A stretch of DNA of 64,000 bases from Rhodanobacter sp. FDAARGOS 1247 (GTDB lineage: Bacteria > Pseudomonadota > Gammaproteobacteria > Xanthomonadales > Rhodanobacteraceae): positions 2,976,001-3,040,000 of the forward strand of contig NZ_CP069535.1 in assembly GCF_016889805.1 (NCBI RefSeq), read 5' to 3'. Within the stretch, counting starts at the first letter, position 1, and each line of letters opens with the position of its first letter. Shown here piece after piece: positions 19,601 to 28,032 of this stretch. The notes under the pieces were generated by a model. The model saw only the letters and a list, made by a program, of their open reading frames with translations. It was not told the DNA's origin and made no database searches. Position numbers and translations under genes: made by a program.

Positions 19601-20781
19601 ATCAGCAATGGTTCGCCGGCCTGGCTGGCACGCTGCAACTGCCAGGGCGCCGCCACGTCCAGCCGCTGGTGATGGCGCAGCTCGCCGGTCAGCCGGTCGG
19701 ACACGCCGAGGCCGCCACCGTCGAAGTCCAGCCACAATTCGCGCCGCAGATGCAGCTGGTCGCCCGTGCCGCCTTCATCACCACGCGTACCCTGTTCGAT
19801 CGCCAAGCCCGCGTCGTCGTCCAGCACGAACGCCGGCAGGTCGCGCCATTCCCCCGGCACGCCGGCCTGGGCCGCATCGGTGGCATGACCCTCGACCCGG
19901 GTACTGCGCAGGTCGGAATCGTCGGCATAGCTCCAGACTTCCTGCCGCGGCCACGGCGTCGGCGGCAACTTCACCGCCACCCTGGCCAGCGGAGCCACGC
20001 TGCGCGCGGCGAGCGTGATCGTCCACTGGCCTGGCCGCAGCTGCACGCGCAGTTGGCCGTCATTCTCCAGCCGGGCCGGCAAGTCGCCGGACAAGGCGGT
20101 GGCGACAAAACCCGGTGGCAGCACCGGGCCCAGCGACTGCTCGCGCGCACTGCCGGTGACATTGAGCTGCAATTGGGTTTGCAGCGTGGCCGGCAGTCCG
20201 TCTTCCAGGCGTCGATAGACGCGCAGCGACAGCGCATCGGCGGCACGCTGCGCGGCCGCGGCCTCGCCCAGGGTGAGCTGTTCGCCATTGCGCTCGATGC
20301 GGGCTACCGCCGCGCCATCGACGCTCAGCGCCACCAGCCCGATCGCCGCTGGCACGTGCAGCCGTGACGGGCGCGCCACCCACGGCAAGCTGCCGCGCAA
20401 CTGGTAATCGCCCGGCATCAGCCACAACATCGGCTGGCCGTCACGTTGCAGCACGGTGGCCGGCTGGTTGTTCGCGCTGACTTGTTGCGGCCAGTTCTTC
20501 GCATCGCCGGGCAGCGCCACCCAGCTCGGCGCATCCACGTGCACGTCCAGACTGAACCGCCCGCCGTCCTTGCCCGCATCCAGGCTCAGGCGACCCGGCC
20601 AGGCGCATTGACGGCCGCCGACACCCGGCATCTGGCTGGCCATGAACGGACAATCATGCTGCGGCACGTCGTGCAGCACCCAGCCTTGCCAATCGCGCAA
20701 CGGCGGCGGCACCTCCTGCGCCGGCAATGGCGCCGCCAGCAACAGCCACAGACCCAGCAGACCGAGTATTCGAGCAAGCAT
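16642..20781 (-). CDS. Large envelope membrane protein of unknown function, 1379 residues
   Basis: Not assigned to a characterised family. A signal peptide ([18 protein letters not shown]) precedes a beta-rich periplasmic region. A first hydrophobic cluster follows near residues 470-560 ([31 protein letters not shown]) and a second near 705-750. A second periplasmic region runs from about 755, and a third membrane cluster from about 1190 to a cytosolic proline-rich tail ([15 protein letters not shown]). The two periplasmic regions look like copies of one module: each opens with a cysteine pair and then a beta-rich segment. The start at 20781 has GGAGAAA upstream; longer readings are shadow sequence. 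Stop overlaps prmC. Confidence 0.82.
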   Translation of the reverse strand: MLARILGLLGLWLLLAAPLPAQEVPPPLRDWQGWVLHDVPQHDCPFMASQMPGVGGRQCAWPGRLSLDAGKDGGRFSLDVHVDAPSWVALPGDAKNWPQQVSANNQPATVLQRDGQPMLWLMPGDYQLRGSLPWVARPSRLHVPAAIGLVALSVDGAAVARIERNGEQLTLGEAAAAQRAADALSLRVYRRLEDGLPATLQTQLQLNVTGSAREQSLGPVLPPGFVATALSGDLPARLENDGQLRVQLRPGQWTITLAARSVAPLARVAVKLPPTPWPRQEVWSYADDSDLRSTRVEGHATDAAQAGVPGEWRDLPAFVLDDDAGLAIEQGTRGDEGGTGDQLHLRRELWLDFDGGGLGVSDRLTGELRHHQRLDVAAPWQLQRASQAGEPLLISTGEHGRSGVELREQELDLAAGLRLPAHGGVIPSSGWQLPLEDIDATLHLPYGYRLLGAPGVDRSPDSWVAQWTLLDLFVVALIALLAGRLFGWPWALLAAAFLALAQHEGGAPRWTLAVALALTLLLRALPEGRLRSTARLGALAGFALAVLWTLPFAATQLQYALHPQLEGGSQARMAPAGYAERAAREEVYARAQQKMKQQVAPLPPPPASAPVVSEMSSTALLAPGVVSRDDSSATLSAVTVAGSSMQNLSGGSTTVRNDIDSRSIVQAGAGTPQWNQGNNYQLGWSGPVTTSQSTRLIIAPAWLVRLLRVAMVGLLAVLLARLVPPLLVPLRQRWRGVGVAGVVLLGIALLPVGLHAQSLPDQQLLNQLRGRLTEAPKCVPACATVAQAQLQAAGDTLAVALETHVGAAVAVPLPQADDGLQLLEVSVDGHADAPLVRIGDQLFLRLDRGVHRVGLRYRIGSTDSANLRFALRPQHIAFDGQGWSLAGVDQGRALGDSVALQRLRSASDGKDLPPAQSFPPYVRVARSLQLGIDWTVENVVERVAPQQGGFSVTLPLLPGEHPVGDDVLVKDGRINITFNANSQKVHWSSRLDQAATLTLEAPALGERAEVWQILAAPMWHVDAKGVPTSAGDEGLQFQPLPGEKLQLTFAKPAAIAGESLAFDGVQVTSRAGERVSETTLELRARSTRGGEHVIDLPAGAELLEATRDEDAINLAVRDGKLSLPLLPGEHVYTLRLREPHGVGVRTRTPTFALHAPVANIDLDLQLPQDRWVVWTWGPTTGPAVLYWSQLVVLLLAAWLLARFAPTPLRFRHWLLLGLGFSAFAWSAYALVVLWLILLGLRARHAPAENADTTRFNLLQVGLAALTVLALLVLVAAVPRGLLGLPDMHVAGNGSTAASLRWFADQSAGVLPGGGVLSVSLWFYKLAMLIWALWLANALIGWLQWAFKSWTHGGYWRKPPPKPGVTPPQLPPKHPEPPHA

Positions 20782-20944
20782 GCATTTCTCCCCGTATGCC
20801 GAGTGGCCGGCACAGTGTAAGTGGAACACGGGACGACACATCCCGCCCATGGATCCAACGCAGCAGCCGGCACAATGGGGTTGTCGCCCGGGCCGGCGAC
20901 GCGACGCCGTATAGTGGAATGCGCCCTGCCCCGCTGCCGCCACG

Positions 20945-21967
20945 GTGAACCGCATGCCCCTGATCAATCGCCAACTGCGCCTGAAAACCCGTCCCGAAGG
21001 CCTGGTCTCGCGCGACGACTTCGACCTGGTCGAACAGGCCGTGCCCGACTTGCAGGGCGGCGAGGTGCTGGTGCGCGTGCTGTACCTCTCGATGGACCCG
21101 ACCAACCGCGTGTGGATGCGCGACATCCCGCAATACCTGCCGCCGGTGGCGATCGGCGAGGTGATGCGCGCGCTCGGCCTGGGTCGCGTGGTGCAATCGC
21201 GCTCCGCGCATTACGCCGAAGGCGACCTGGTGCAGGGCCTCACCGGCTGGCAGGACTATCTCCTGCTGCACGAAGACGCCAAAGGCTACGTGCGCCTGCC
21301 CGCCGATCCCGGCATCCCGCTGCCGACCCTGCTCGGCGCGGCCGGCATGAGCGGCGTCACCGCCTACTACGGCCTCACCGACATCGCCCCCGTGCAGGCC
21401 GGCGAAACCCTGGTCGTCTCCGCCGCCGCCGGCTCGGTCGGCTCCATCGCCGGCCAGATCGGCAGGATCATGGGCGCCCGCGTGGTCGGCATCGCCGGCG
21501 GCGCCGACAAATGCCGCCACCTCGTCGACCACCTGGGCTTCGATGCCGCCGTCGACTACAAGTCCGCCGACTTCAAGCAGCAACTCAAGGCCGCGACTCC
21601 CGACGGCGTCCACGTGAACTTCGAAAACGTGGGCGGCGAGGTGATGCGCGCGGTGCTGTCACGGATGGTGATCGGTGGCCGCGTGGCCCTGTGCGGCATG
21701 ATCTCGGGCTACAACAGCGCCGAGCGCCCCGGCGACGACTTCAGCCCCGTCATCATGAAGCGCCTCAGCATGCGCGGTTTCCTGGTGCTGGATTACGCCA
21801 GGACCAGGGAAGCGGTGGGTGCGATCACCGGGTGGATTCGCGAGGGGAAGTTGAAGACCGAAGAGACCGTGGCCGAAGGCCTGGAGAATGCACCCGTGGT
21901 GCTCAACCGGCTGTTCGACGGGAGCCATCGGGGGAAGCTGGTATTGCGGGTGGCTGCGCAGGCATGA
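20945..21967 (+). CDS. NADP-dependent oxidoreductase, MDR superfamily (CurA / leukotriene-B4 reductase-like)
   Basis: 340 residues of a zinc-free medium-chain reductase that reduces the double bond of enones using NADPH. Seen: the N-terminal LYLSMDPTNRVWMRD typical of the LTB4DH/CurA branch, AAGMSGVTAYYGL, and the dinucleotide-binding motif SAAAGSVGSIAGQIGRIMGA. Also present are VNFENVGGEVM and CGMISGYN. It starts with GTG at 20945 or ATG at 20954; no ribosome site decides. Divergent from the large membrane-protein gene. The physiological substrate is unknown. Confidence 0.92.
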   Translation: MNRMPLINRQLRLKTRPEGLVSRDDFDLVEQAVPDLQGGEVLVRVLYLSMDPTNRVWMRDIPQYLPPVAIGEVMRALGLGRVVQSRSAHYAEGDLVQGLTGWQDYLLLHEDAKGYVRLPADPGIPLPTLLGAAGMSGVTAYYGLTDIAPVQAGETLVVSAAAGSVGSIAGQIGRIMGARVVGIAGGADKCRHLVDHLGFDAAVDYKSADFKQQLKAATPDGVHVNFENVGGEVMRAVLSRMVIGGRVALCGMISGYNSAERPGDDFSPVIMKRLSMRGFLVLDYARTREAVGAITGWIREGKLKTEETVAEGLENAPVVLNRLFDGSHRGKLVLRVAAQA

Positions 21968-22146
21968 GGTGCGGCTGTTTCGATATCCATACCCGAAGCA
22001 GTCGCTCGAAAGTTCACACTGACCCGGGTTTTGCGGACATCCCTTCCAGGGACATCACCGATGCGATCCAGCCGTACCGTGACCGCCACCCAAGAACCCA
22101 CCTGGTCAAACACGTCGAACCACTCCCGTACGGGTGCGGCGGTCGG

Positions 22147-22740
22147 TCACGGATGCACCTTCTCATGACGCGCCAACATTTCCACGAACTGCGCAATCTT
22201 CCTTTCGCGCGTCGCGGCCATTTTGACAGTCTGGATCCGATACAGCACGGCATACCGGTTCCGGCCGTCGAGCGAGTCGAAGAACTCCCGGGCTCGCGGG
22301 TTGCCATCCAGGGCAGCCTGAAAGTCGTCCGGCACGGTCGCGGTGCTGGCCGAGTCATACGCGGCGCCCCAGCGCCCATCCTTCCTGGCGCGTTCGACTT
22401 CAAGCAAGCCGGCCGGCTCCATCTTTCCCGCTTCGATCAGGGCGAGAGCCTTCGCCTTGTTGATCTTCGACCAGGCACTCTTGCCGGACCGCGGGGTGAA
22501 CTTCTGGAGCCAGTACTGCTCGTCGTGGGCTTGCTTCTGGCCGTCTATCCAGCCAAAGCAGAGTGCCACCTCGATGGCTTCGTCATAGGACACAGACTGC
22601 ACGCCCGCCACCTTTTTCGCGAGCTGAAGCCACACGCCCGGGGATTTCCCATGGTTCGCCCCCAGCCACGAGGCCCAGTCACGCCGGGTCTTGAAGAGCC
22701 GGGTCGGAAGGGTCGCGGAGGAAGAAAGTCGGGAGCTCAT
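22147..22740 (-). CDS. YdeI/OmpD-associated (OmdA) family protein
   Basis: 197 residues matching the YdeI/OmdA family: [61 protein letters not shown] and the C-terminal [14 protein letters not shown]. Members are linked to bacteriocin or peptide tolerance in enterics, but the biochemical role is unknown. Its start codon abuts the deleted end of an IS remnant at 22,741, so the native promoter may have been replaced by IS sequence. The region 21,968-22,146 downstream holds nothing recognisable. Confidence 0.88.
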   Translation of the reverse strand: MSSRLSSSATLPTRLFKTRRDWASWLGANHGKSPGVWLQLAKKVAGVQSVSYDEAIEVALCFGWIDGQKQAHDEQYWLQKFTPRSGKSAWSKINKAKALALIEAGKMEPAGLLEVERARKDGRWGAAYDSASTATVPDDFQAALDGNPRAREFFDSLDGRNRYAVLYRIQTVKMAATRERKIAQFVEMLARHEKVHP

Positions 22741-22967
22741 GGGCTGTCAATGACCACGTGGCGCGGCCGCCGGCCCACCGCTTCGCCGTCCTGCCGCAGG
22801 CCGGCATGGACACGCGGGCTGCCATACGTCTGCCGGCTTTCGTCGTGCACCCGACGGATGCGCTCAAGCAACCGCGCATCCTCCCGATTCCGCGTGCTGG
22901 TTGGCCGGTCGCGCCACGCGTAGTACCCGCTCGCACTGACGCCGTAGAGCCGGCACAGGAGCCTCAT
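22737..22967 (-). pseudogene. IS3-family OrfB remnant (copy A)
   Basis: Only the N-terminal part remains: [38 protein letters not shown] and [18 protein letters not shown]. Similarity to OrfB stops there and the reading ends in unrelated HVVIDSP. The entire DDE catalytic core is missing. Confidence 0.8.
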
Positions 22968-23372
22968 CGGGTGCTGCCCTTGCTGGCGGATGAAGGCGAA
23001 GATGTCGGCCTTGGACGGGAAGTGAACGCGATCGCTTTTTTTAAAAGGTCATGCTCGACCTTCAGCCGCTCGTAGGCCTTCTTCACCTGGCGCAGCTCCT
23101 TGAGCTCCGCCGCCACTTCTTTGTCCACGGCCACACCCTTCGTCATGATCAAACCCTCGCGCGCCTGTTTGCGCCAACGAGACAGCATGAACGGCTGGAT
23201 GTAAAGCGACGCGGCAACATCCCCCACCGCGACGCCCGGGAACTGGCTCAAACGGACGGCGGTTGCCTTGAACTGATCGGTGTAGCGATAGGTGGTTCGC
23301 GGACCTGACCTGGGCATGTCGTGGACTCCTGAAAAGTTAGTTCAGGGTGTCCACTAAAGCGTAGGAACTGTC
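22741..23372 (-). mobile_element. Truncated IS3-family insertion sequence (copy A)
   Basis: A left-over IS3-family element on the minus strand. orfA is intact, but orfB is cut after about 95 residues and the downstream inverted repeat is missing, replaced by the YdeI gene. The 5' end lies near 23,372, with GTGGACACCCTGAAC just inside, where the element joins the middle of an attC site. The A7 slippery run at about 23,034-23,040 is retained. The element cannot transpose by itself. Confidence 0.82.
22964..23317 (-). CDS. IS3-family transposase OrfA (copy A)
   Basis: 117 residues with the helix-turn-helix region [19 protein letters not shown] and [12 protein letters not shown], then a leucine-zipper-like segment [20 protein letters not shown]. 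The gene ends past an AAAAAAAG-type slippery run where -1 frameshifting would fuse it to OrfB. As a lone OrfA with a truncated partner it could at most act as an inhibitor. Confidence 0.82.
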   Translation of the reverse strand: MPRSGPRTTYRYTDQFKATAVRLSQFPGVAVGDVAASLYIQPFMLSRWRKQAREGLIMTKGVAVDKEVAAELKELRQVKKAYERLKVEHDLLKKAIAFTSRPRPTSSPSSASKGSTR

Positions 23373-23400
23373 CCGTCCGCCTTGAACGAACTGTTAGAGC
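23373..23400 (-). repeat. attC 1, truncated by IS copy A
   Basis: Only the half ending CTTGAACGAACTGTTAGAGC remains. The other half is replaced by the IS end at about 23,372. Confidence 0.82.
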
Positions 23401-23726
23401 CTGGCCGCACTGCTCCGATGAGCAAACGCTCGGACCACAGCTCGTTGAAGGAGCCACCTATTGACTGGTAAGACCAACCTGAGGCTGGCATACATACCTG
23501 AGAGCACGAAAACAATGATGACCACTCTTAAAAAAGGATTGAGCGCGTACGCATGCGTGACAGCCAGCGCAACGAGAGGAATGGCGACTGACAGGAACAG
23601 TGCCGAAACAACGGTAAGCAGCCTCTCCAGCCGGTATCTCCGGCTCGACGATGCTGACTTTAAAAGGGTATCCACGTCGTCACCCGTGTGTTGAGCTAGA
23701 AGCTCGTTGAGGTCATTGAGAGGCAT
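23394..23726 (-). CDS. Cassette 1: small membrane protein, 110 residues
   Basis: Not recognised. It is the distal cassette. The N-terminus is soluble and acidic (LNDLNELLAQHTGDDVDTLL), followed by two or three hydrophobic stretches (LLTVVSALFLSVAIPLVALA; VVIIVFVLSGMYASL). The stop TAA is supplied by the attC box. No promoter or convincing ribosome site of its own is visible, so expression would depend on read-through. Confidence 0.65.
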   Translation of the reverse strand: MPLNDLNELLAQHTGDDVDTLLKSASSSRRYRLERLLTVVSALFLSVAIPLVALAVTHAYALNPFLRVVIIVFVLSGMYASLRLVLPVNRWLLQRAVVRAFAHRSSAARL

Positions 23727-23737
23727 CGTTGCAAAGG

Positions 23738-23794
23738 CTCTAACGCTGGAGTTAAGCGGCGGCGCAGCCGTCCGCCTTGAACGAAATGTTAGGC
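23738..23794 (-). repeat. attC 2
   Basis: A 57-bp site with outer boxes CTCTAAC and GTTAGGC. The first box departs slightly from RYYYAAC and matches the GTTAGAGC box of the previous site. Confidence 0.9.
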
Positions 23795-24127
23795 CCTATT
23801 CTGATAGCTCCACCACAGCGCGCTCAAGACAAGCCCGACGAATAGCACCACATACAAATTCAGAAGAAGCCAAACGCGAGCGCCACCGCGCTGTAACTCC
23901 GGCTCGGGCAGCTGCAAATAACGTTTTGCCTTGAGGTAGTCCATGTACGACGGTCGAATGGGTCCATGGCGAGTAAATATGCCAGGTGATGGAAATGAGT
24001 CGACTAGCTCCGGGTGCTGAGTAACGAGCTGGCCAAAAAATTTCTTGGCGGCCGCCGAGACAGCAATACCCGCAGCAAGTGTGCCCAGAAGGCAGAGACC
24101 AGTGGCAATGGCGATGAATTGAGGCAT
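23789..24127 (-). CDS. Cassette 2: membrane protein, 112 residues
   Basis: Not recognised. A hydrophobic N-terminal segment (FIAIATGLCLLGTLAAGIAV) and a C-terminal one (LLLNLYVVLFVGLVLSALWW) flank a soluble middle with YMDYLKAKRYLQLPEPELQ, giving a hairpin topology. The terminal TAA lies in the attC box. Confidence 0.65.
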   Translation of the reverse strand: MPQFIAIATGLCLLGTLAAGIAVSAAAKKFFGQLVTQHPELVDSFPSPGIFTRHGPIRPSYMDYLKAKRYLQLPEPELQRGGARVWLLLNLYVVLFVGLVLSALWWSYQNRA

Positions 24128-24130
24128 GGG

Positions 24131-24190
24131 GCCTAACGCTGGAGTTAAGCGGCGCGCGGTACGCGCGTCCGCTTGGACGATTTGTTAGGC
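24131..24190 (-). repeat. attC 3 (variant centre)
   Basis: A 60-bp site GCCTAAC...GTTAGGC. The central arm differs from the family consensus (CGCGCGGTACGCGCG). Confidence 0.88.
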
Positions 24191-24648
24191 GACGTACCGC
24201 GAGGCTGGATGACCCAACCGCAGCCGCTGTAGCCGCCACCGTTTGCCGCTAAGCGTGCGGGCCGCACACTTAGGGTGATTCTCTCTTTTGCCTTGAGGCT
24301 TGCGTGAAAAGGCTGCGACCGGCACTTCTGTGTATTTGGGATGCTGGGAGCATCGCCGATTGGGCCGATAAATTGATTGGAACTGACTAGAATTGTATAC
24401 GTCCCCGGCGTAACGAAAACGCACGCGGCTTGGCCCCCGGAGAGGGTAACGCTGTAATTGGGGATGGAGCCGCCGAGCTTGGTGTAAACGCCGACTGTAC
24501 TGGGATGACCATTCATTGAGCCGTCGTCTTCGCGGCGCTCGAAGCACAACTGGGACGTTAAGCCTGGAAGGCTAATAAATGGCGTGGAAGTTGATTCGCG
24601 CGCTGGCAGTGAGGCTAGCGCCGCTGTGAAAATTAAGGTTGCGAGCAT
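24145..24648 (-). CDS. Cassette 3: exported protein, 167 residues, C-terminus encoded by attC
   Basis: Not recognised. The start has a signal-peptide-like stretch (MLATLIFTAALASLPA), then a beta-rich body with YSVTLSGGQAACVFVTPG and YTILVSSNQF. Unlike most cassettes the frame has no stop before attC; it reads through roughly 45 bases of the recombination site, adding the basic tail SPNKSSKRTRVPRAA. Confidence 0.6.
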   Translation of the reverse strand: MLATLIFTAALASLPARESTSTPFISLPGLTSQLCFERREDDGSMNGHPSTVGVYTKLGGSIPNYSVTLSGGQAACVFVTPGTYTILVSSNQFIGPIGDAPSIPNTQKCRSQPFHASLKAKERITLSVRPARLAANGGGYSGCGWVIQPRGTSPNKSSKRTRVPRAA

Positions 24649-24663
24649 CCTACGCTCCTCGAC

Positions 24664-24720
24664 GCCTAACGCTGGAGTTAAGCGGCGGCGCAGCCGTCCG
24701 CCTTGAACAAGATGTTAGAC
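24664..24720 (-). repeat. attC 4
   Basis: A 57-bp consensus-type site with outer boxes GCCTAAC and GTTAGAC. Confidence 0.92.
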
Positions 24721-25038
24721 ATGTTGCCCGAAAAGGACGCTGGCCAAAAATAAGAGTAAGACATGTAGCAGTGGGGCGAGAAACAAAGCTACCCCGGTGA
24801 GCCCAATGACCCACTCCGCACGACTTGGGATCACTGGGCCATCCCAGCTAAACCACTGGCCCGTACGCGCGCTACCTACGATGCCAGCCGCGAAGATGAG
24901 GCCCAGCCCGGCCATAAGTAACGATGCGCCAGGAACGAGATTGCTGCTTTGCTGACGAGCAAACGAGAACACCACGCCCGCCGTGAGGACCAGCAGCAGC
25001 CAAATAGAGAGCCATGGTCTAGGGACGTATCCGCGCAT
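24715..25038 (-). CDS. Cassette 4: membrane protein with three hydrophobic segments, 107 residues
   Basis: Not recognised. Segments IWLLLVLTAGVVFSFA, ASLLMAGLGLIFAAGIV and VIGLTGVALFLAPLLHVLLL are separated by a short loop with GQWFSWDGPVIPSRAEW. The stop lies in the attC box. Confidence 0.65.
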   Translation of the reverse strand: MRGYVPRPWLSIWLLLVLTAGVVFSFARQQSSNLVPGASLLMAGLGLIFAAGIVGSARTGQWFSWDGPVIPSRAEWVIGLTGVALFLAPLLHVLLLFLASVLFGQHV

Positions 25039-25043
25039 CTAGT

Positions 25044-25101
25044 GTCTAACGCTGGAATTGAGCGGCGGCAAAGCCGTCCGCCTCGAATGAGTGGTTAGCG
25101 C
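25044..25101 (-). repeat. attC 5
   Basis: A consensus-type site with boxes GTCTAAC and GTTAGCGC. The centre has GCGGCAAAGCCGTC. Confidence 0.9.
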
Positions 25102-25487
25102 TTGCTAGGTAGGACAGCGAACGCCGGTGCAAATGGGCCTGAGGGAAGAGTGTGGTACCACTCGCGAATCTTCTTGCCGCCGACAAATTCTGTGACCTCA
25201 AGTGCATAGCCGATGCCGCCCCGCTCGATGGCCACCACGAGTCTATTGCCTTGCACGCATGCGCCGAAGAACCGATTCCGGGGAGTGTCATCGCCGCTGA
25301 GCGCATCCGTAGATTGGAAGGCTTCACCGCGCTCCGCGATTGGGCCCATATCTTGGGCAAGCGTAGAGCGCGCAGACTCTGGAACTGAATGCCATGTTGG
25401 CAGAAGCCTGCAAGTTTCGCCGGCTCGCGCCGCAAATGGCGACGTAAGGAACATGAGGAAAGCAATCTTTAGTATGGAGGTCTTCAT
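25095..25487 (-). CDS. Cassette 5: exported protein, 130 residues
   Basis: Not recognised. A clear signal peptide (ILKIAFLMFLTSPFAARA) is followed by a mature domain with two cysteines (GETCRLLP; FFGACVQGNRLVVAIE) and a beta-rich end GYALEVTEFVGGKKIREWYH. A periplasmic location is likely. The stop lies in the attC box. Confidence 0.68.
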   Translation of the reverse strand: MKTSILKIAFLMFLTSPFAARAGETCRLLPTWHSVPESARSTLAQDMGPIAERGEAFQSTDALSGDDTPRNRFFGACVQGNRLVVAIERGGIGYALEVTEFVGGKKIREWYHTLPSGPFAPAFAVLPSKR

Positions 25488-25489
25488 GA

Positions 25490-25548
25490 GCGCTAACGCT
25501 GGAATTGAGCGGCGGCGGAGCCGTCCGCCTCGAATGAGTTGTTAGCGC
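25490..25548 (-). repeat. attC 6
   Basis: A consensus-type site with boxes GCGCTAAC and GTTAGCGC. Confidence 0.9.
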
Positions 25549-26312
25549 GCACCCAGCGACAGTGGAGAGCAATATTGCCTCGCCGACGAACAGTCAAAGA
25601 CGTCTGCCCCGCTAACATCGGACGACTGTTCCCACAAGAATCGAAACTCCTTCTGGTGTGCGTAGCGCTCTGACTTAATGAAGTGCTTTGCCGCATCAAC
25701 GATCTCTCCGGTTCGGTGCGAGATTTCATGGCGATTTACGGTGTCCCCAGGAAACCCCAAGACGGCCTTGTGCGGACGATACAAGCATCTGCCGAAGGTG
25801 TGTGAGGCGGCACCGATGGACTCAGCAACAGCATTGGCGAACCCCATGGGGTTATTGATCACAAAGCCAGAGTCGTAACCAAACCGCTCCATGGTTCTTC
25901 GGTCGAGGTCTCCCACCGAGACGCAGAACATGCGTTGGTTGTACCCGGACCCGTACTTGCCACCAATGACGCCAAAAGGCGTTTTCGCCAACAACGTGAC
26001 GATGCCTTCTTGGTTGTCGCCGATCTCAGGATGATCAAATGCGTTGTAGTAGGCATACGAGCCAAGCTGAAGTGCCCCGCTCTCAAAAAAGGCGTCGATG
26101 TGCTCCTTTTTGCCAAGCTTAATTAAAGGTTCTTGTGGAACGACACCAACTTTAAAGCGCTTTTCAGGTGTGGGCTTAACGAACTGCCACGGCTTAAGGG
26201 GCTGGTCAAATGGTGTGTCATGAACAAGCGCCCCGCATAGGCCTCGCAGCTCAAAATCAGAAAGTTTCCTCTCGATCCACATGTGCTTGTACATAAGAAA
26301 TGAACCCGACAT
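25542..26312 (-). CDS. Cassette 6: soluble protein, 256 residues, function unknown
   Basis: The longest cassette gene. I do not recognise it with certainty. The middle ALQLGSYAYYNAFDHPEIGD followed by NQEGIVTLLA and a late QKEFRFLWEQ echo the motif layout of some DUF2971-like proteins (small-residue/aromatic strand, D..EG, EFRF), but this is only a visual impression. There is no signal peptide. The stop lies in the attC box. Confidence 0.65.
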   Translation of the reverse strand: MSGSFLMYKHMWIERKLSDFELRGLCGALVHDTPFDQPLKPWQFVKPTPEKRFKVGVVPQEPLIKLGKKEHIDAFFESGALQLGSYAYYNAFDHPEIGDNQEGIVTLLAKTPFGVIGGKYGSGYNQRMFCVSVGDLDRRTMERFGYDSGFVINNPMGFANAVAESIGAASHTFGRCLYRPHKAVLGFPGDTVNRHEISHRTGEIVDAAKHFIKSERYAHQKEFRFLWEQSSDVSGADVFDCSSARQYCSPLSLGAR

Positions 26313-26342
26313 GTGGAGACTCGCAAGGTTGGTTGTTGTAGA

Positions 26343-26402
26343 CGCTAACGCCTGAATTAAGCCGAGCCGCGAAGCGGCTTCGGCTTGAATGAATTGTTAT
26401 GC
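26343..26402 (-). repeat. attC 7 (different attC type)
   Basis: A 60-bp site with boxes CGCTAAC and GTTATGC and a distinct stem (GAGCCGCGAAGCGGCTTC) that does not match the array consensus. Confidence 0.88.
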
Positions 26403-27038
26403 CCTAGCCCGTTGACCGGGCTCTGGCAGCGGGCGACGCTCGCGGTAGCAGGTGTTCAACTCCTCGAATGTTTCCCGAATCAGTTTGAAGGACGACTCAG
26501 GTATTTCCATCCGAACCATCGCGGTGTTGCCGAATAAAGTTGGATACTCAAAGACTACAAATCCACGCACCAGCTTCCAATCGTGTTGCCCGATAGAACC
26601 CGGCCACACTTCCCAGATCCCCATGGTCTTCGGTGGAAGGACTTTACTGTGCGGATTGTTGTCTTCTTCCAGGGCACCTTTAGATATGAACGTGCGCTTG
26701 AATTCCGGTCGGATGACCTCATTCGACAGCGGAGTCTGGAATAGTTTGTGCTTCTTGCTTGGACTAAGTTCCATGTGCCACTTTTCGGCCACCAGAACCA
26801 CAGACCAAACACGAATGTAAGCGCTCGTGTAGTTGTAGATCTGCAAGGTGAACTCGGCAGAAAGCGGAGCCAGCGAGTAGCCAACACCTACGCCGTTCGG
26901 GCTAATCGCGTCTTTCAGGCTCCGCTCGAGCTTCAGATTGCGTCCCCAACTGTAGGCCCAAGCAACGAGCGCGATCGCCGCCGCAGCGGAAAGCGCTGAC
27001 AAGACATCTGACACGTACGACGAAAAGTCCATAGGCAT
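26397..27038 (-). CDS. Cassette 7: N-terminally anchored protein, 213 residues
   Basis: Not recognised. One N-terminal transmembrane anchor (LSALSAAAAIALVAWAYSWG) precedes a soluble domain with FTLQIYNYTSAYIRVWSVVL and VRMEIPESSFKLIRETFEEL. The domain resembles the cytosolic beta-sandwich of other short anchored proteins but has no diagnostic motif. The stop lies in the attC box. Confidence 0.65.
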   Translation of the reverse strand: MPMDFSSYVSDVLSALSAAAAIALVAWAYSWGRNLKLERSLKDAISPNGVGVGYSLAPLSAEFTLQIYNYTSAYIRVWSVVLVAEKWHMELSPSKKHKLFQTPLSNEVIRPEFKRTFISKGALEEDNNPHSKVLPPKTMGIWEVWPGSIGQHDWKLVRGFVVFEYPTLFGNTAMVRMEIPESSFKLIRETFEELNTCYRERRPLPEPGQRARA

Positions 27039-27128
27039 AACGCCTAAGCTAAGCGGCCTGCGCGGCCGGGATGTGTGATCGAGCGAGCAGCTTACTCCGC
27101 GCAGGTCCGCTTGAGCGCATAGTTAGGT
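27035..27128 (-). repeat. attC 8 (long variant, 94 bp)
   Basis: Boxes GCATAAC and GTTAGGT, with an enlarged central arm and inner boxes CTAAGCGG / CCGCTTGAG. Clearly a different subtype from the consensus. Confidence 0.85.
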
Positions 27129-27500
27129 GCCAGCCGCCGGGATTTGAACGGACGGACAGACAGCCCCGATCTTTAGAACTAGCAAGCGATCTATTGCGGT
27201 GGCAAACAGCTTTGCCACAACGGTTGTGTCTTCAGCCATTGCGAGAGGTATGGAGATGACTTGGCCGTCTTCAGAGACGCGGGCCTGCGTTGTTGGTAGG
27301 TCCTTGATGTAGAAGAACTCAACCGTGTTTGGGTCCTTGTCTTCTTTGGACTCTAGCGTCGCTTCGGGATTGACGACGGGCTTGATTGACCTTAGCAAAG
27401 CAACTCTTTCGGCTTTGCAATCAATCTGCTGGCGAGCCTCATTGGCGACCGGATTCGGCGGAGAGGCTGTTGCTAAAGCCAGCAAAATGAGAAAGAGCAT
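27123..27500 (-). CDS. Cassette 8: probable exported protein, 125 residues
   Basis: Not recognised. A short hydrophobic N-terminus (MLFLILLALATASP) looks like a signal peptide. The mature part has ARQQIDCKAERVALLRSIKP and a beta-rich stretch VEFFYIKDLPTTQARVSEDG. The stop lies in the attC box. Confidence 0.62.
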   Translation of the reverse strand: MLFLILLALATASPPNPVANEARQQIDCKAERVALLRSIKPVVNPEATLESKEDKDPNTVEFFYIKDLPTTQARVSEDGQVISIPLAMAEDTTVVAKLFATAIDRLLVLKIGAVCPSVQIPAAGT

Positions 27501-27506
27501 GATGGC

Positions 27507-27563
27507 ACCTAACGCTGGAGTTAAGCGGCGGCGAAGCCGTCCGGCTTGAACGAGTTGTTAGGC
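27507..27563 (-). repeat. attC 9
   Basis: A consensus-type 57-bp site with boxes ACCTAAC and GTTAGGC. Confidence 0.92.
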
Positions 27564-27887
27564 GGACGGCTCGCCGAACTGCAAGAGTACATCTTGCCGC
27601 GCCGCCTCCAGAGCCAATTTGGCGACGAGCTGCTTAGCCTCGAAGGAAACGGCTTGGCTGCAGCTCACAAAAATGCTGTTTGGCCCAGACCCGAATTGCT
27701 TGGAAAAATTGTCGCTGGCCATCTCACGGAGATAGTTGCAGATTTTGAGGCCGAGGTTGTGAAGAGTCGCTTCCGATTTGTCGAGTGGACCAACACAGAC
27801 AACAACCGCATCAACACCACCATCTTTTCGCACCCCGAGGAGGTCAAATACGTCTGGGTTGCTGATTGGTGAGCCGAAATGTTCCAT
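27558..27887 (-). CDS. Cassette 9: soluble protein, 109 residues (possibly DUF6572-like)
   Basis: The start NPDVFDLLGVRKDGGVDAVV with a later VGPLDKSEATLHNLGLKICN recalls the short DUF6572-type proteins, from memory only. The second half contains NSIFVSCSQAVSFEAKQLVA. There is no signal peptide or membrane segment. A plus-strand frame also spans this cassette but opposes the array polarity and is treated as a shadow. The stop lies in the attC box. Confidence 0.62.
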   Translation of the reverse strand: MEHFGSPISNPDVFDLLGVRKDGGVDAVVVCVGPLDKSEATLHNLGLKICNYLREMASDNFSKQFGSGPNSIFVSCSQAVSFEAKQLVAKLALEAARQDVLLQFGEPSA

Positions 27888-27892
27888 TGGCA

Positions 27893-27949
27893 GCCTAACG
27901 CTGGAGTTAAGCGGCGGCGTAGCCGTCCGCCTTGAACGAATGGTTAGGC
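27893..27949 (-). repeat. attC 10
   Basis: A consensus-type 57-bp site with boxes GCCTAAC and GTTAGGC. It belongs to the cassette interrupted by IS copy B. Confidence 0.92.
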
Positions 27950-27983
27950 ACCAACGCCATCAGCTAAATGAGCCGGCTTTGGG

Positions 27984-27987
27984 CCAC
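27984..27987 (+). repeat. Target-site duplication CCAC, left copy of IS copy B
   Basis: CCAC directly precedes the left terminal repeat of the IS and recurs at 29,177-29,180. Confidence 0.82.
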
Positions 27988-28032
27988 CGACGTCCCCCCG
28001 CTTTGAGTAGCGGGACGGTTTAGAGTCCGGGT

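Noticed and set aside
27546..27872. Plus-strand gene inside cassette 9
   Set aside because: It opposes the polarity of all other cassettes and starts inside attC. The minus-strand gene ends at the attC stop like its neighbours.
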